Of a stretch of 64,000 nucleotides of DNA, positions 34,617 through 43,907 are shown in pieces; position 1 is the first letter of the stretch; every line of letters begins with the position of its first letter. The stretch comes from Bradyrhizobium valentinum (GTDB taxonomy: Bacteria; Pseudomonadota; Alphaproteobacteria; Rhizobiales; Xanthobacteraceae): positions 116,182 through 180,181 of the forward strand of contig NZ_LLXX01000118.1 of NCBI RefSeq assembly GCF_001440405.1, read 5' to 3'. Under the pieces are notes generated by a model. That model saw only the letters and a program-made list of their open reading frames with translations. It did not search any database and had not been told where the DNA came from. The translations under genes were made by a program, and so were the position numbers.

Positions 34617-36212
34617 TCAGGCCGCTGCGAAAGCCTCGCGGAGCTGCCGTTTCATCACCTTGCCATTGGCGTTGCGCGGCAACGGGTCCGTCCGTACGTC
34701 CATGGTTTCCGGCACCTTGTAATCGGACAGCCGCTCGGCGCACCAGGCGCGCAGCACCTCACCGCCGACGGCATTCCGCGTCACGACGACCGCGTGCACG
34801 CGCTCGCCCAGCACCGGACACGGCTTGGCGATGATCGCGCTCTCCACCACATCGGGATGGCTCGCCAGCACCGACTCGACCTCGGCTGAATAGATCTTCA
34901 AGCCCCCGCGGTTGATCATGTCTTTCTGCCTGTCGAACACGCGAACGAAATTCTCTTGGTCGATCGAGCCGAGATCACCGGAATGCCAGAAGCCGGCCGT
35001 AAAGCTCTCCGCCGTCGCCTTCGGATTGTTCCAATAGCCCTTGATGACGGATCCGCCATGGATCCAGATTTCGCCGATCTCGCCCCGCGGCAGTTCGCGC
35101 CCTTCGGGATCCACCACGACGATCTGCGCGCCGGGACAGGGCAAGCCGACACTGTCGATATGGCTGGCGGTCAATTCGCCGGGCATCATGGTCGATGGCG
35201 ACGTGGTCTCGGTCGCGCCGTAGCAGTTCATCAGCTTCAGACCGGGAATCTTGGCATCCAGCCGTTCGATCGTGGCGATCGGCATCGGCGCGCCGCCAAA
35301 GCCGCCGATCCGCCAACTCGACAGATCGTAGCTGTCGAAATCCGGCTGCAGCAGGCAGAGATTGTACATCGCCGGCACCATCACGGTGTAGGTGACCCGC
35401 TCGCGCGCCGCCATCTTCAAATATTCCGCCGCCTTGAACTCCGCCATGATGATCAGCGCGCCGGCGCAACGGACCATGGTCATGATGTTGGCGACCACGC
35501 CGGTGACATGCCCGAGCGGCACTGCTGCAATCGATCGATCCGCGGCGGTGAGCTTCAGGCACGACACGAATACCATGGCCGAATGAATGATGGTGCAATG
35601 GGCCAGCATCGCGCCTTTCGGCCGCCCCGTGGTGCCCGAGGTGTAGAGGATCATAGCGGTGTCTTCTTCGCCGACCTCGACCGGCGCTGCCAGCGGCGCG
35701 TTATCGGCCAGATCGGAAAAGCGCGAGAGCCGCGGATCATCATCGATGGCGATCCGGTGCGTGACTTCAGGAATGTCAGCCGCATCGGGCACGCGGTCGG
35801 CCAGCGTGGCCTCGTGGATCAGGAGCCGCGCGCCGCAATCGGTCAGCACATAGGCGATCTCAGGCTTCTGCTGGCGGGTCGAAAGCAGCACCGTCACCAG
35901 CCCGGCATGCGCCGCGCCCAGCATCGTCAGTACGAATTCGATCCGGTTGCCGAGCAGCAGCGCGACGCGGTCGCCGCGCTGCAGGCCGAGTTTTTGAAGC
36001 CCCGCTGCGATTTGCGCCGATTGCTGCGCGACTTCGCGCCATGTCATTCGGGTGGTGCCGCAGACCAGCGCCTCGCCGTCGCCGTTTCGTTCCACGGCTT
36101 CGGCCACCATGGCCGGGATACTTGTGGGCCGTTCGCAAAAAGCCGGAACGATACGATCGCCGAAGCGCGGTTCGAGCCGCATCGCCGGAATGGAGTGCTG
36201 CGACCAGTCCAT
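34617..36212 (-). CDS. AMP-dependent acyl-CoA synthetase/ligase
   Basis: 531 residues. ANL-superfamily motifs are clear: AMILYTSGTTGRPKGAML (P-loop-like A3), MNCYGATETTSP (A5), GYWNNPKATAESF and WHSGDLGSID (A7), DMINRGGLKIYSAEVE (A8) and the catalytic lysine in PRNANGKVMKRQL (A10). The enzyme activates a carboxylic acid to acyl-AMP and then acyl-CoA; substrate is likely a fatty or aromatic acid. It follows panB by 11 bases on the same strand, so nnrU-panB-acyl-CoA ligase may form one transcript. Confidence 0.92.
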   Translation of the reverse strand: MDWSQHSIPAMRLEPRFGDRIVPAFCERPTSIPAMVAEAVERNGDGEALVCGTTRMTWREVAQQSAQIAAGLQKLGLQRGDRVALLLGNRIEFVLTMLGAAHAGLVTVLLSTRQQKPEIAYVLTDCGARLLIHEATLADRVPDAADIPEVTHRIAIDDDPRLSRFSDLADNAPLAAPVEVGEEDTAMILYTSGTTGRPKGAMLAHCTIIHSAMVFVSCLKLTAADRSIAAVPLGHVTGVVANIMTMVRCAGALIIMAEFKAAEYLKMAARERVTYTVMVPAMYNLCLLQPDFDSYDLSSWRIGGFGGAPMPIATIERLDAKIPGLKLMNCYGATETTSPSTMMPGELTASHIDSVGLPCPGAQIVVVDPEGRELPRGEIGEIWIHGGSVIKGYWNNPKATAESFTAGFWHSGDLGSIDQENFVRVFDRQKDMINRGGLKIYSAEVESVLASHPDVVESAIIAKPCPVLGERVHAVVVTRNAVGGEVLRAWCAERLSDYKVPETMDVRTDPLPRNANGKVMKRQLREAFAAA

Positions 36213-36223
36213 GGCGCGCCTCG

Positions 36224-37045
36224 TCAGCTCTTCTTCATCTCGTAGACGTGTTCTGGTCCGGGGAAAGCGCGCGAGCGCACGTCGCTGGCGTAGCCCTCAA
36301 TCGCCGCTTCGATCGCGGGGCCGAGATTTCCGTAGCGACGAACGAATTTCGGCGTCCGCGGCGACAGGCCCAGCATGTCCTCCAGCACCAGCACCTGCCC
36401 GTCACAGGCCGCACTGGCGCCGATGCCGATAGTCGGAATGGAGATGGTCTCGGTGATCTTTCGCGCCAGCGGCTCGGCAACCGCCTCGATCACGACCGAG
36501 AACGCTCCGGCATCCGAAATCGCCTGGGCATCCTTCAGAATCGGATCCCAACTGCCCTCGTCGCGGCCCTGCGCGCGGAACGAGCCGAGCGTATTGATCG
36601 ATTGCGGCGTCAACCCGATATGACCCATGACCGGCACGCCGCGCTCGGACAGGAACGCGACGGTCTCCGCCATCCGCGCACCGCCCTCGAGCTTCACCGC
36701 GCCGCAATGGGTTTCTTTCAATATCCGCACCGCGGAATGAAACGCCTGCTCCTTCGAGGCCTCATAGGAGCCGAACGGCATATCCACCACGACCAGGGCG
36801 TGCTTCGAACCCCGCATCACCGCATGTCCCTGCAGGATCATCATGTCGAGCGTTACCGGCACGGTGGTCTCGAAACCATGCATGACATTGCCGAGGGAAT
36901 CGCCGACCAGGATGACGTCGCAGTAACGGTCCACCAGCGCGGCGGTGTGCGCATGGTAGGACGTCAGCATCACGATCGGCTCGCCGTTCTTGCGCGCGCG
37001 GATATCCGGCGCGGTTTTGCGCTTGATGGCAGACTGAACCGACAT
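36224..37045 (-). CDS. panB: 3-methyl-2-oxobutanoate hydroxymethyltransferase
   Basis: 273 residues from ATG 37043-37045. PanB signatures: [38 protein letters not shown] (metal Asp), [30 protein letters not shown] and [13 protein letters not shown]. It transfers a hydroxymethyl group from methylene-THF to ketoisovalerate, the committed step to pantothenate. panC is not nearby. One base separates its start from the nnrU stop. Confidence 0.96.
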   Translation of the reverse strand: MSVQSAIKRKTAPDIRARKNGEPIVMLTSYHAHTAALVDRYCDVILVGDSLGNVMHGFETTVPVTLDMMILQGHAVMRGSKHALVVVDMPFGSYEASKEQAFHSAVRILKETHCGAVKLEGGARMAETVAFLSERGVPVMGHIGLTPQSINTLGSFRAQGRDEGSWDPILKDAQAISDAGAFSVVIEAVAEPLARKITETISIPTIGIGASAACDGQVLVLEDMLGLSPRTPKFVRRYGNLGPAIEAAIEGYASDVRSRAFPGPEHVYEMKKS

Positions 37046-37046
37046 G

Positions 37047-37631
37047 CTAGGCTCCAACCACGGGGACGCCGATCACGACCGGATGGAACGCGAATGCAAG
37101 CGCCAGATAGGCGACGAGACCGACCGCGATCGCGATCAGATCGTTGCCGGGACCACCGACGGGAATCGGCGGCGCGCCGGCGTCGGAACGATATTTCAGC
37201 GAAATGCGGTCATATACCGCCCATGCGAGAAACGAGCCGAACAGGATGATCGAGCCGAGATCGCCGTTGGCGAGCAGGTGCGTCGCAGCCCACAGCTTGA
37301 TGCCCGCCAGCATCGGATGCTTCAGCGTCGTATAGATCCGGCCCCGGATGTAGGAGGCGACGACCATGATCACCGCGGGCAGCATCAGGGCGACCGCGAT
37401 GTGCTTGAGGGAGGTCGGTGGATCCCAAATTGGCCGCATCCCCGTCGCACGATATTGGGCAAAGCCCCAGATGATCAGGGCAAGCCCAATGAACGAGGCC
37501 AGCGCATAGCCGATCTTGTAGCCGCCCTCGCCCGTCGCCGCGATCACCTGCGCGCGCAGCTTGCGCTGAGTGGTGAGCGTGTGCACGCCGAGGAATAGGA
37601 TCAGGCCCAGGATCAACACCAGCAGTCCCAT
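37047..37631 (-). CDS. NnrU-family membrane protein
   Basis: 194 residues with five or six hydrophobic segments. [19 protein letters not shown], the central [13 protein letters not shown] and [31 protein letters not shown] with its HPML-KLWA-HLLANGD block are typical NnrU, a family of heme/NO-related membrane proteins similar to MnmL/isoprenylcysteine methyltransferases. It is named for nitric-oxide-linked regulation in Rhodobacter, but no denitrification gene is here and no FNR box was found upstream. Confidence 0.88.
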   Translation of the reverse strand: MGLLVLILGLILFLGVHTLTTQRKLRAQVIAATGEGGYKIGYALASFIGLALIIWGFAQYRATGMRPIWDPPTSLKHIAVALMLPAVIMVVASYIRGRIYTTLKHPMLAGIKLWAATHLLANGDLGSIILFGSFLAWAVYDRISLKYRSDAGAPPIPVGGPGNDLIAIAVGLVAYLALAFAFHPVVIGVPVVGA

Positions 37632-37717
37632 GATGTTCTCCCGTTCCGCGGCTGGTCTTCCGGATTATCCGCGTAACATTTTAGGGGCTCGGAGTGCAAT
37701 GCGCCACACGGCCGCCG

Positions 37718-38320
37718 TTACGGCTTCTCCGCCTGCTTTCCCAAATCGCGGTTGTCGACATAACGGATCGCAATCGGTCGCCCGGCGAGTGCGCCGCCCA
37801 ATCCGGACGTGAACTTGAGCGGCGTGCAGCCGGCAAGCGACGCGTTGATGGCCTTGAGATAGGTGGCGCGGGTGTCGGCCGGGACGCCGGCCGTGGCATA
37901 CGTCACACGCGGCGTAGCAATGATCTCGCCCGATCGCTTGAAGCTGAAACGAACCGACATCTGCATGCCCGCGCGCGCGATATCGGAAGGCGGCGGCGAC
38001 CAGCAGGACCGCAGCGCGGCAAACAGGTCGCCGATCGTATCGAGATCATGGTCGGGCTTGCGGTATTTCGCGGTCTGACCCTGCGGCGGCGCGCTTTCGA
38101 TCGTGAGTTGCAGGTTTTGGCCGTACGGATAATCGATCTCGGGAATGCAGGGGCCGTCGTTGAACACGCTGCAAAACGACGGCGTGCACGGCTGGCCGTC
38201 GAGCACGCTGCAGGGCGCATGTGAAAACGGCGTGGCATCGATCTGACGCCGCCGCTGGGCATCGGCAGCGCCTATCCCGACGAGCAGGCCGATCAGGCAG
38301 ACAACGGCAAGTCGAAACAT
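37718..38320 (-). CDS. Secreted Cys-containing hypothetical protein
   Basis: 200 residues. Signal peptide MFRLAVVCLIGLLVGIGAADA, then a Cys-rich stretch (APCSVLDGQPCTPSFCSVFNDGPCIPEIDYPYGQNLQL) with four cysteines, followed by DLFAALRSCWSPPP and a C-terminal half containing VRFSFKRSGEIIATPRVTY that resembles the TonB-C-type beta-alpha-beta module often seen in similar short proteins. No function can be assigned; a periplasmic or envelope role is likely. Confidence 0.65.
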   Translation of the reverse strand: MFRLAVVCLIGLLVGIGAADAQRRRQIDATPFSHAPCSVLDGQPCTPSFCSVFNDGPCIPEIDYPYGQNLQLTIESAPPQGQTAKYRKPDHDLDTIGDLFAALRSCWSPPPSDIARAGMQMSVRFSFKRSGEIIATPRVTYATAGVPADTRATYLKAINASLAGCTPLKFTSGLGGALAGRPIAIRYVDNRDLGKQAEKP

Positions 38321-38390
38321 GCAGCGGGGTCCTCACGGGCGACCCCACTAAGCTGATGCGTGCTGCAGGCGCTATCAAGGCCGATAGCGT

Positions 38391-38948
38391 TCACATCCCT
38401 GCGTTCATGGCGGACAGTTCCGCAATCAGGGCCTTCTCGCTGGGCTGGTCGAGGACGCCGGCCGTATAGAGCGAGATGCCGCCATACAGCGTGATGTAGA
38501 CCTTCATCACCGCGCGGCGACGTTCGACCGGGCTCTCGATATCCTGGCAGAATATCCGCATGGCCTGAGCGATGACCTTATGAACCGCAACCTGCAGCGG
38601 CGGATTGAGTTTCATGGTGGCGTGCGGGCGGCTGGTCATCAGCGCATAGAGCGCGCGATTGGCGAGCGCGAAGCGGACATATTTCGCGGTGTAATCCTGC
38701 GGCGTCTCCGCCTTGACCAGGATGGCGGCAAGCCGCGTGTAGGCCTCGGTCGCGACCGCATCCAAGAGCGCCTCCCGGTCGGCGAAATGATTGTACAGCG
38801 AGCGATGCGCGACGCCGACGGCATCGGCGACCTCCCGCAGGCTCAACTGCTCATGGCCGGCCGTGGCCACCAGACGGGTGGCGGCCTTCAGCGCTGCGGA
38901 TTTCAGATTGCCATGGCGATAGGTCGCCCGGCGCGGCTTTGCGGTCAT
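38391..38948 (-). CDS. TetR-family regulator linked to enoyl-CoA hydratase
   Basis: 185 residues from ATG 38946-38948, with a perfect GAAGGAG five bases upstream. DNA-binding domain: NLKSAALKAATRLVATAGHEQLSLREVADAVGVAHRSLYNHFADREALLDAV. The rest is the TetR_C type domain. It follows the enoyl-CoA hydratase gene on the same strand (58-base gap), so both likely share the promoter upstream of that gene, where two GCATCC-N3-GGATRC sites lie. Autoregulation of an ech-tetR operon is inferred. Confidence 0.87.
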   Translation of the reverse strand: MTAKPRRATYRHGNLKSAALKAATRLVATAGHEQLSLREVADAVGVAHRSLYNHFADREALLDAVATEAYTRLAAILVKAETPQDYTAKYVRFALANRALYALMTSRPHATMKLNPPLQVAVHKVIAQAMRIFCQDIESPVERRRAVMKVYITLYGGISLYTAGVLDQPSEKALIAELSAMNAGM

Positions 38949-39006
38949 GTCTCCTTCATACAAAGGCATGCGACGCAACGCTACTCCGGGCCGCCGAAGT
39001 TTTCAG

Positions 39007-39732
39007 TCAGGCAGACGCCCGCCTGACAACACGGTCCTCGCCATATTGCGGCGTAATGTCCTCGTCGATCATGTCGCGGATCATCCTGATCACCGCCCCG
39101 CGCGCTCGCGCCTTGGTGGCGGCGTGGGCGGCCATGTTGAGGGTGGCGAGCGCCTGCGCGGCCTCCTCGGCGCTGCGCTCCAGCGCGTCGGGCGGAACGA
39201 CGCGGTCAAAGAAGCCGGCGGTGACCGCTTCGGTGGGACCGAACATTTCCGCCGTCATGACCACCCTGCTGAAATAGGCCGGCGTCAGCCGCTGCCGCGC
39301 GATCTCGATCGCAAAGCGCGGTACGGTGAGCCCGATCGCGACCTCGTTCATGCCGATCCGGTAATCGCCCTCCGCGGCAATGCGATGGTCGCTGGACATG
39401 ATGAGGAAGGCGCCCATCGGATAGGCGTTGCCCTGGCAGGCCGCCACGACCGGCGTCGGGAACGAGAGGATACGTAGCGCCAGCTCCGCGCCCGCCTTCA
39501 CCATCAGATATTGGTCCTCGGCGCTTCCCTTGGCGAAGACACCGAGATCGAAGCCGCCGGAAAAATGCTTGCCGCGGGCCTTCAGGATCACGACGGCCTT
39601 GTCTTTCTCCGCCTGATCGAACGCCGCATGCAGGGCATTCAGCATGGCAAGCGACATCACATTGGCCTTGCCGTCGTCGATCACGATGGTGCCGACGGGG
39701 CCGGAACGGGAATAGGTCGCGAGATCAGTCAT
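39007..39732 (-). CDS. Enoyl-CoA hydratase/isomerase family protein
   Basis: 241 residues from ATG 39730-39732 with AAAGGGAG upstream. Crotonase-fold marks are VGTIVIDDGKANVMSLAML, GKHFSGGFDLGVF (oxyanion hole), and ACQGNAYPMGAFLIMSSDHRIA, which is the second oxyanion-hole element of the family. It lacks the two catalytic glutamates in canonical positions (Gly-Met at the usual E site), so the reaction may be isomerisation, hydrolysis or hydration. Probably acts on an acyl-CoA controlled by the adjacent TetR. Confidence 0.85.
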   Translation of the reverse strand: MTDLATYSRSGPVGTIVIDDGKANVMSLAMLNALHAAFDQAEKDKAVVILKARGKHFSGGFDLGVFAKGSAEDQYLMVKAGAELALRILSFPTPVVAACQGNAYPMGAFLIMSSDHRIAAEGDYRIGMNEVAIGLTVPRFAIEIARQRLTPAYFSRVVMTAEMFGPTEAVTAGFFDRVVPPDALERSAEEAAQALATLNMAAHAATKARARGAVIRMIRDMIDEDITPQYGEDRVVRRASA

Positions 39733-39754
39733 GGTCGGTCTCCCTTTTGTTGAA

Positions 39755-39771
39755 AGCATCCGGTGGATACT
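39755..39771. promoter_or_regulatory. Promoter-proximal operator of ech-tetR
   Basis: AGCATCC-GGT-GGATACT: GCATCC-N3-GGATAC with one mismatch in symmetry. It begins 23 bases upstream of the ech ATG, where a repressor would block the promoter. It shares the GCATCC..GGATRC core with the site at 39824-39842. Confidence 0.6.
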
Positions 39772-39823
39772 TTAACGGAAGCCCGTGAGGCGCAAGGACT
39801 TTATCCCAGTCCAGAATGCATGC

Positions 39824-39842
39824 ATGCATCCAATGGATGCAT
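39824..39842. promoter_or_regulatory. Distal operator of ech-tetR
   Basis: ATGCATCCA-A-TGGATGCAT is a perfect 9-bp inverted repeat around one base. Its centre is 70 bp from the promoter-proximal site and it has the same GCATCC-N3-GGATGC core. Two matching sites suggest cooperative binding or looping by the TetR protein. Confidence 0.6.
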
Positions 39843-39872
39843 AAGTGGTGAGCGACCAACCTCAGCCCCAAC

Positions 39873-39975
39873 TGTCATCGTCCGGCTCGACCGGACGATC
39901 CAGTATTCCAGAGACGTCAGTGATTTACGGATAAGCCGCGGCGTACTGGGTCCCCCGCCTTCGCGGGGGACGACA
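39873..39975. repeat. 103-bp palindromic intergenic repeat, second family member
   Basis: Outer ends TGTC...GACA (39873-39975). Left hairpin CGTCCGG-CTCGA-CCGGACG, right hairpin GGGTCCCCCG-CCTT-CGCGGGGGAC, and the interior GCCGCGGCGTACTGGG matches that of the element at 26949-27073. It lies between the ech operators and prfC. Confidence 0.75.
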
Positions 39976-40005
39976 ATGGGAGGCTGGGCGGCGGCCGATC
40001 GCCCC

Positions 40006-41622
40006 TTACACCTTCTTCACGTCCTTGACGTTGGAAAAATTGATGCCCTCGGCCCGTTCGCGGGTATAGCCGAGGTAAAACTCGTTCTTGGCCATGAATA
40101 CTGGATCGCCGTCGACATCGTCGGCGATGCCGGAGCCGTTGGCAGCGATGAAGGCGTCCAGTTTCTTGCGGTCGTCGGACGAGACCCAGCGCGCGAGCTG
40201 GAATTCCGAGACTTCGAATTCCACCGGCAGCGAATATTCGGCATCGAGCCGCGCCTTCAACACGTCGAGCTGCAGCGGACCGACGACGCCGACGAGCGCC
40301 GGCGCGCCGTCGCGCGGCCGGAACACCTGCACCACGCCTTCTTCCGACATCTGCTGCAGCGCCTCTTTCAGCTTCTTCGCCTTCATCGCGTCCGTCAGGC
40401 GCACGCGGCGGACAATTTCCGGCGCGAAGCTGGGAACGCCGACGAAGGTAATGTCCTCGCCTTCCGTCAGCGTATCGCCGATCCGAAGCGTACCGTGGTT
40501 CGGAATGCCGACGACATCGCCGGCAAAGGCTTCGTCCGCCACCGAACGGTCCTGGGCGAAGAAGAACTGCGGCGACGACAACGACATGTTCTTGCCGGTG
40601 CGCACCAGTTTTGCCTTCATGCCGCGGCTGAGTTTGCCTGAACACAGCCGCGCGAAGGCGATGCGGTCGCGGTGGTTCGGATCCATGTTGGCCTGGATCT
40701 TGAACACGAAGGCGCTCATGCGCGGCTCGGCGGCCTCGACCTTGCGAAGGTTCGAGTCCTGCGCGCGCGGCGCAGGCGCAAACTTGCCGAGGCCTTCCAG
40801 CAAGTCGCCGACGCCGAAATTGCGTAGCGCGCTGCCGAAATAGACCGGCGTCAGATGTCCTTCGCGAAACGCCTCCAGCTCGAACGGCTTGCAGGCCTCA
40901 GATACCAGCGCGAGCTCATCCTTGATCTCGGCGACGTCGAGATTGGCATTGCGCCCGGCGAGATCGGCAATATCGATCTGCTCGGTCGCACCGGTCTTGG
41001 CGCCGCCGCCCTCGAGCAGGCGCACGCCGCCATTGACGACGTCGTAGGTGCCGAGGAAGTCGCGGCCGCGGCCAACCGGCCAGGTCATCGGCGTGGTATC
41101 GAGCGCCAGCGTCTTTTCGATCTCGTCCAGCAGTTCGAACGTATCGCGGCTCTCGCGATCCATCTTGTTGATGAAGGTGATGATCGGAATGTCGCGCAGC
41201 CGGCACACCTCGAACAGCTTTCGCGTCCGCGCCTCGATGCCTTTGGCGGCGTCGATCACCATCACGGCGGAATCGACCGCGGTCAGCGTGCGGTAGGTAT
41301 CTTCGGAAAAGTCCTCGTGGCCTGGCGTATCCAAGAGGTTGAAGACCAGGTCCTGGAATTCGAACGTCATCACCGAGGTCACGACCGAGATGCCGCGCTC
41401 GCGCTCGATCTTCATCCAGTCGGACCGGGTATTGCGCCGCTCGCCCTTGGCCTTGACCTGTCCCGCCAGATTGATGGCGCCGCCGAACAGCAAGAGCTTT
41501 TCGGTCAGCGTGGTCTTGCCGGCGTCCGGGTGGGAGATGATCGCAAACGTGCGCCGCCGTGCCACTTCATCTGCAAGCGGCGAGCGGGAGGGCGATTCGG
41601 TTGTAGCGGCAATGTCGGACAT
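40006..41622 (-). CDS. prfC: Peptide chain release factor 3
   Basis: 538 residues from ATG 41620-41622; an upstream ATG would add 13 residues without family resemblance. GTPase domain motifs [37 protein letters not shown] and NKMDRE identify a translational GTPase. [16 protein letters not shown] is the RF3 switch I signature. The C-terminal region contains [20 protein letters not shown]3 recycles RF1/RF2 after peptide release. Complete and conventional. Confidence 0.96.
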   Translation of the reverse strand: MSDIAATTESPSRSPLADEVARRRTFAIISHPDAGKTTLTEKLLLFGGAINLAGQVKAKGERRNTRSDWMKIERERGISVVTSVMTFEFQDLVFNLLDTPGHEDFSEDTYRTLTAVDSAVMVIDAAKGIEARTRKLFEVCRLRDIPIITFINKMDRESRDTFELLDEIEKTLALDTTPMTWPVGRGRDFLGTYDVVNGGVRLLEGGGAKTGATEQIDIADLAGRNANLDVAEIKDELALVSEACKPFELEAFREGHLTPVYFGSALRNFGVGDLLEGLGKFAPAPRAQDSNLRKVEAAEPRMSAFVFKIQANMDPNHRDRIAFARLCSGKLSRGMKAKLVRTGKNMSLSSPQFFFAQDRSVADEAFAGDVVGIPNHGTLRIGDTLTEGEDITFVGVPSFAPEIVRRVRLTDAMKAKKLKEALQQMSEEGVVQVFRPRDGAPALVGVVGPLQLDVLKARLDAEYSLPVEFEVSEFQLARWVSSDDRKKLDAFIAANGSGIADDVDGDPVFMAKNEFYLGYTRERAEGINFSNVKDVKKV

Positions 41623-41710
41623 GAGGATCGAGCGTTTGGCAGGGAAAACCGGGCTAATCAAGCCTCATTTGGTGGTTGCGGAGGCCGCTGGCCAGTCCCA
41701 TATCGGCAGC

Positions 41711-41758
41711 GGAAGGACGGCCTTCCATCTCACAGCTCATCCGCGGGGACGACCCTGC
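41711..41758 (+). promoter_or_regulatory. Guanidine-II riboswitch (mini-ykkC)
   Basis: Two hairpins with ACGR tetraloops: GGAAGG-ACGG-CCTTCC (41711-41726) and GCGGGG-ACGA-CCCTGC (41743-41758, one G-U pair), separated by 16 bases and ending 18 bases before the ATG of an SMR exporter. This is the defining architecture of the guanidine-II class, in which guanidinium binding stabilises the two loops and exposes the ribosome site (GGAGG at 41767-41771). Confidence 0.85.
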
Positions 41759-41776
41759 TTGGTTCGGAGGGTTGTC

Positions 41777-42100
41777 ATGGCCTGGATCGTGTTGTTCGTC
41801 GCCGGCCTCATGGAAGTTGGCTGGGCGATCGGCCTCAAATATACCGAGGGCTTCACGCGGCTCGTTCCATCCGTCCTGACGCTCGCCTGCATGGCAGGCA
41901 GCATCCTCCTGCTCGGTCTTGCCTTGAAAGTGCTGCCGATCGGAACCGCCTACGCGGTATGGACCGGCATTGGCGCAGTCGGAACCGCAATCCTGGGCAT
42001 CGCACTGTTCGGCGAGCCTGCGACCGCCGCCCGCCTCGCCTGCATCGGCCTGATCGTGGCCGGCATTGTCGGGCTCAAACTCGTCACTGGATCAGCGTAG
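41777..42100 (+). CDS. gdx: SMR-family guanidinium exporter (SugE/Gdx)
   Basis: 107 residues, four membrane helices. [28 protein letters not shown] holds the conserved active-site Glu (about residue 13) in the SugE-type context, and helix four ends with [12 protein letters not shown]. Members of this subtype export guanidinium by proton antiport as a dimer. The upstream guanidine-II riboswitch makes that role strongly likely, rather than quaternary-ammonium export. The gene overlaps the convergent phosphate transporter gene by nine bases. Confidence 0.93.
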   Translation: MAWIVLFVAGLMEVGWAIGLKYTEGFTRLVPSVLTLACMAGSILLLGLALKVLPIGTAYAVWTGIGAVGTAILGIALFGEPATAARLACIGLIVAGIVGLKLVTGSA

Positions 42101-43096
42101 CAACAGCACGGCCCAATAGGTCAGCGCCGCGATAATCGCCGACGCCGGAATGGTGATCACCCAGGCATAGACGATCGAACTCGCCACGTTCCAGCGCACC
42201 GCCGAGACCCGCCGCGCCGCGCCGACCCCGACGATGGAGCCGGTAATGGTGTGGGTGGTGGATACCGGAACCCCGAGATAGGTCGCCATGAAGAGGGTCG
42301 CAGCGCCGCCGGTTTCAGCGCAAAAGCCCTGCATCGGCGTGAGCTTCGTGATCCGTAGCCCCATGGTGCGAACGATCCGCCAGCCCCCCATCAGCGTGCC
42401 GAGGCCCATGGCCGCCTGGCAGGAAATCACGACCCAGAACGGGATTGCGAAATCCGCCCCGAGGTAACCCTGCGAATACAAAAGCACTGCAATGATGCCC
42501 ATGGTCTTTTGCGCATCATTGCCGCCATGGCCGAGCGAGTAGAACGATGCCGAGACGAATTGCAGGATGCGGAAGGCGCGGTCGACCGCAAACGGCGTCG
42601 AGCGCACTGACAGCCAGGACACGATCGCGACCAGTACCAGCGCCAGCAGAAATCCGACCAGCGGCGACAACACGATCGCCAGTAGCGTTTTTGACAGGCC
42701 GCTCCAGACCGCCGCGGAAATCCCGGCCTTGGCCATGCCCGCACCGACTAGTCCTCCGATCAGCGCGTGCGAACTCGATGATGGAATGCCGAGCCCCCAG
42801 GTAATCAGGTTCCAGACAATGGCGCCGACCAGCGCGGCGAAGATCACGGCCGCATCGACGACGTCAGGCTCGATGATTCCCTTGCCGATCGTGTTGGCGA
42901 CGTGCAGCCCGAACACGAGGAAGGCGATGAAATTGAAGAAAGCCGCCCAGAACACCGCATAATGCGGGCGCAGCACGCGGGTCGAGACGATCGTGGCGAT
43001 CGAATTGGCGGCGTCGTGCAATCCGTTGAGGAAGTCGAACAGCAGCGCGACCGCGATCAAAAAGATCAGAATCGGAAGACCAAGCGTGGCGTCCAC
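42092..43096 (-). CDS. pit: Low-affinity inorganic phosphate transporter (PiT)
   Basis: 334 residues, about ten membrane helices in two repeats. The PiT signature [21 protein letters not shown] is near the N-terminus, and [20 protein letters not shown] plus [15 protein letters not shown] occur in the second half. It imports phosphate, as a metal-phosphate complex, with protons. Downstream of a DUF47 gene with 15 bases between; the pair corresponds to the orfA-pit operon of Sinorhizobium meliloti. Confidence 0.95.
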   Translation of the reverse strand: MDATLGLPILIFLIAVALLFDFLNGLHDAANSIATIVSTRVLRPHYAVFWAAFFNFIAFLVFGLHVANTIGKGIIEPDVVDAAVIFAALVGAIVWNLITWGLGIPSSSSHALIGGLVGAGMAKAGISAAVWSGLSKTLLAIVLSPLVGFLLALVLVAIVSWLSVRSTPFAVDRAFRILQFVSASFYSLGHGGNDAQKTMGIIAVLLYSQGYLGADFAIPFWVVISCQAAMGLGTLMGGWRIVRTMGLRITKLTPMQGFCAETGGAATLFMATYLGVPVSTTHTITGSIVGVGAARRVSAVRWNVASSIVYAWVITIPASAIIAALTYWAVLLLR

Positions 43097-43111
43097 TGAA
43101 TTGGCCCTGTC

Positions 43112-43762
43112 CTATACCTGTTCGATCACGATCGAGTTGATTTCGTTGGCGACGTCGTCGAAGCGGTCGGACACTTTTTCGAGATGCTTGTAGATCTCGG
43201 CGCCGACGACGAAATCCATCGAGTTGCCGTTGCGGTGCTTGAGGAACAATTCCTTCAACCCGATGTCGTGGAGATCGTCGATGCGGCCCTCCAACTTGCC
43301 GATTTCCTCGGTGATGGCGGTCAGCAGCGCGACGTTGCTCCCGATCGACTGCATCAAGGGAAGCGCGCGGCTGACAAGATTGGCGCATTCGACCAGAAGC
43401 GTTGCTATTTCGCGCATCGGGGGTTCGAACGTCCGCACTTCGAACAGCACGACCGCCTTCGCGGTCTGCTGCATCTGGTCGATGGCGTCGTCCATCGCCG
43501 TGATCAGGTTCTTGATGTCACCGCGGTCGAACGGGGTGATGAAGGTGCGGCGGACCGCGGTCAGCACCTCGCGGGTGATGCCATCGGCATCGTTCTCGAA
43601 CTGATTGACGCGCTGGCAGAATACCGGCGTCTCATCGCCGCCGCGCAGCATGTCCTGCAACGCCAGCGCCCCCTGCTCGACCGTCTGGGCATGCCGGGCA
43701 AAGAGGTCAAAAAACCGCTCCTCCTTGGGCAAAAAGGCACGAAACCAGCGCAGCATGGGCAT
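43112..43762 (-). CDS. DUF47 (PhoU-like) protein, PiT accessory
   Basis: 216 residues, all helical. It begins RWFRAFLPKEERFFDLFARHA, with FENDADGITREVLTAVRRTFITPFDRGDIKNLITAMDDAID, the DUF47 hallmark that resembles PhoU metal-binding E/D-xxx-D helices. DUF47 proteins sit beside pit in many bacteria and modulate phosphate uptake. The start codon lies 34 bases from a PHO box. Equivalent to S. meliloti OrfA. Confidence 0.92.
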   Translation of the reverse strand: MPMLRWFRAFLPKEERFFDLFARHAQTVEQGALALQDMLRGGDETPVFCQRVNQFENDADGITREVLTAVRRTFITPFDRGDIKNLITAMDDAIDQMQQTAKAVVLFEVRTFEPPMREIATLLVECANLVSRALPLMQSIGSNVALLTAITEEIGKLEGRIDDLHDIGLKELFLKHRNGNSMDFVVGAEIYKHLEKVSDRFDDVANEINSIVIEQV

Positions 43763-43795
43763 TTTTCCGTCTTCAGAAACGGCCGCCCGGGCGGC

Positions 43796-43813
43796 CTGTC
43801 ACAAAACTGTCAT
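43796..43813. promoter_or_regulatory. PHO box upstream of the DUF47-pit operon
   Basis: CTGTCAC-AAAA-CTGTCAT is an 18-base match to the PhoB-binding consensus of two 7-base repeats and a 4-base A/T spacer. It is 34 bases upstream of the DUF47 start, and the repeats read on the opposite strand from the operon. In Sinorhizobium meliloti, PhoB represses orfA-pit; the same may hold here. Confidence 0.8.
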
Positions 43814-43907
43814 AGAGCATTCGAGGGAAAAGCGCGCCGTGGCTCGACCCGGGAACGGGGTCATCCACCGCTTTGTGTAGCCGAAAACTGCGCCAAAACC
43901 GGCGGTT

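Noticed and set aside
40855..42135. A 426-codon plus frame across the 3' half of prfC and into gdx
   Set aside because: Overlaps two well-supported genes on the two strands in a different frame; the codons are unlike real proteins.
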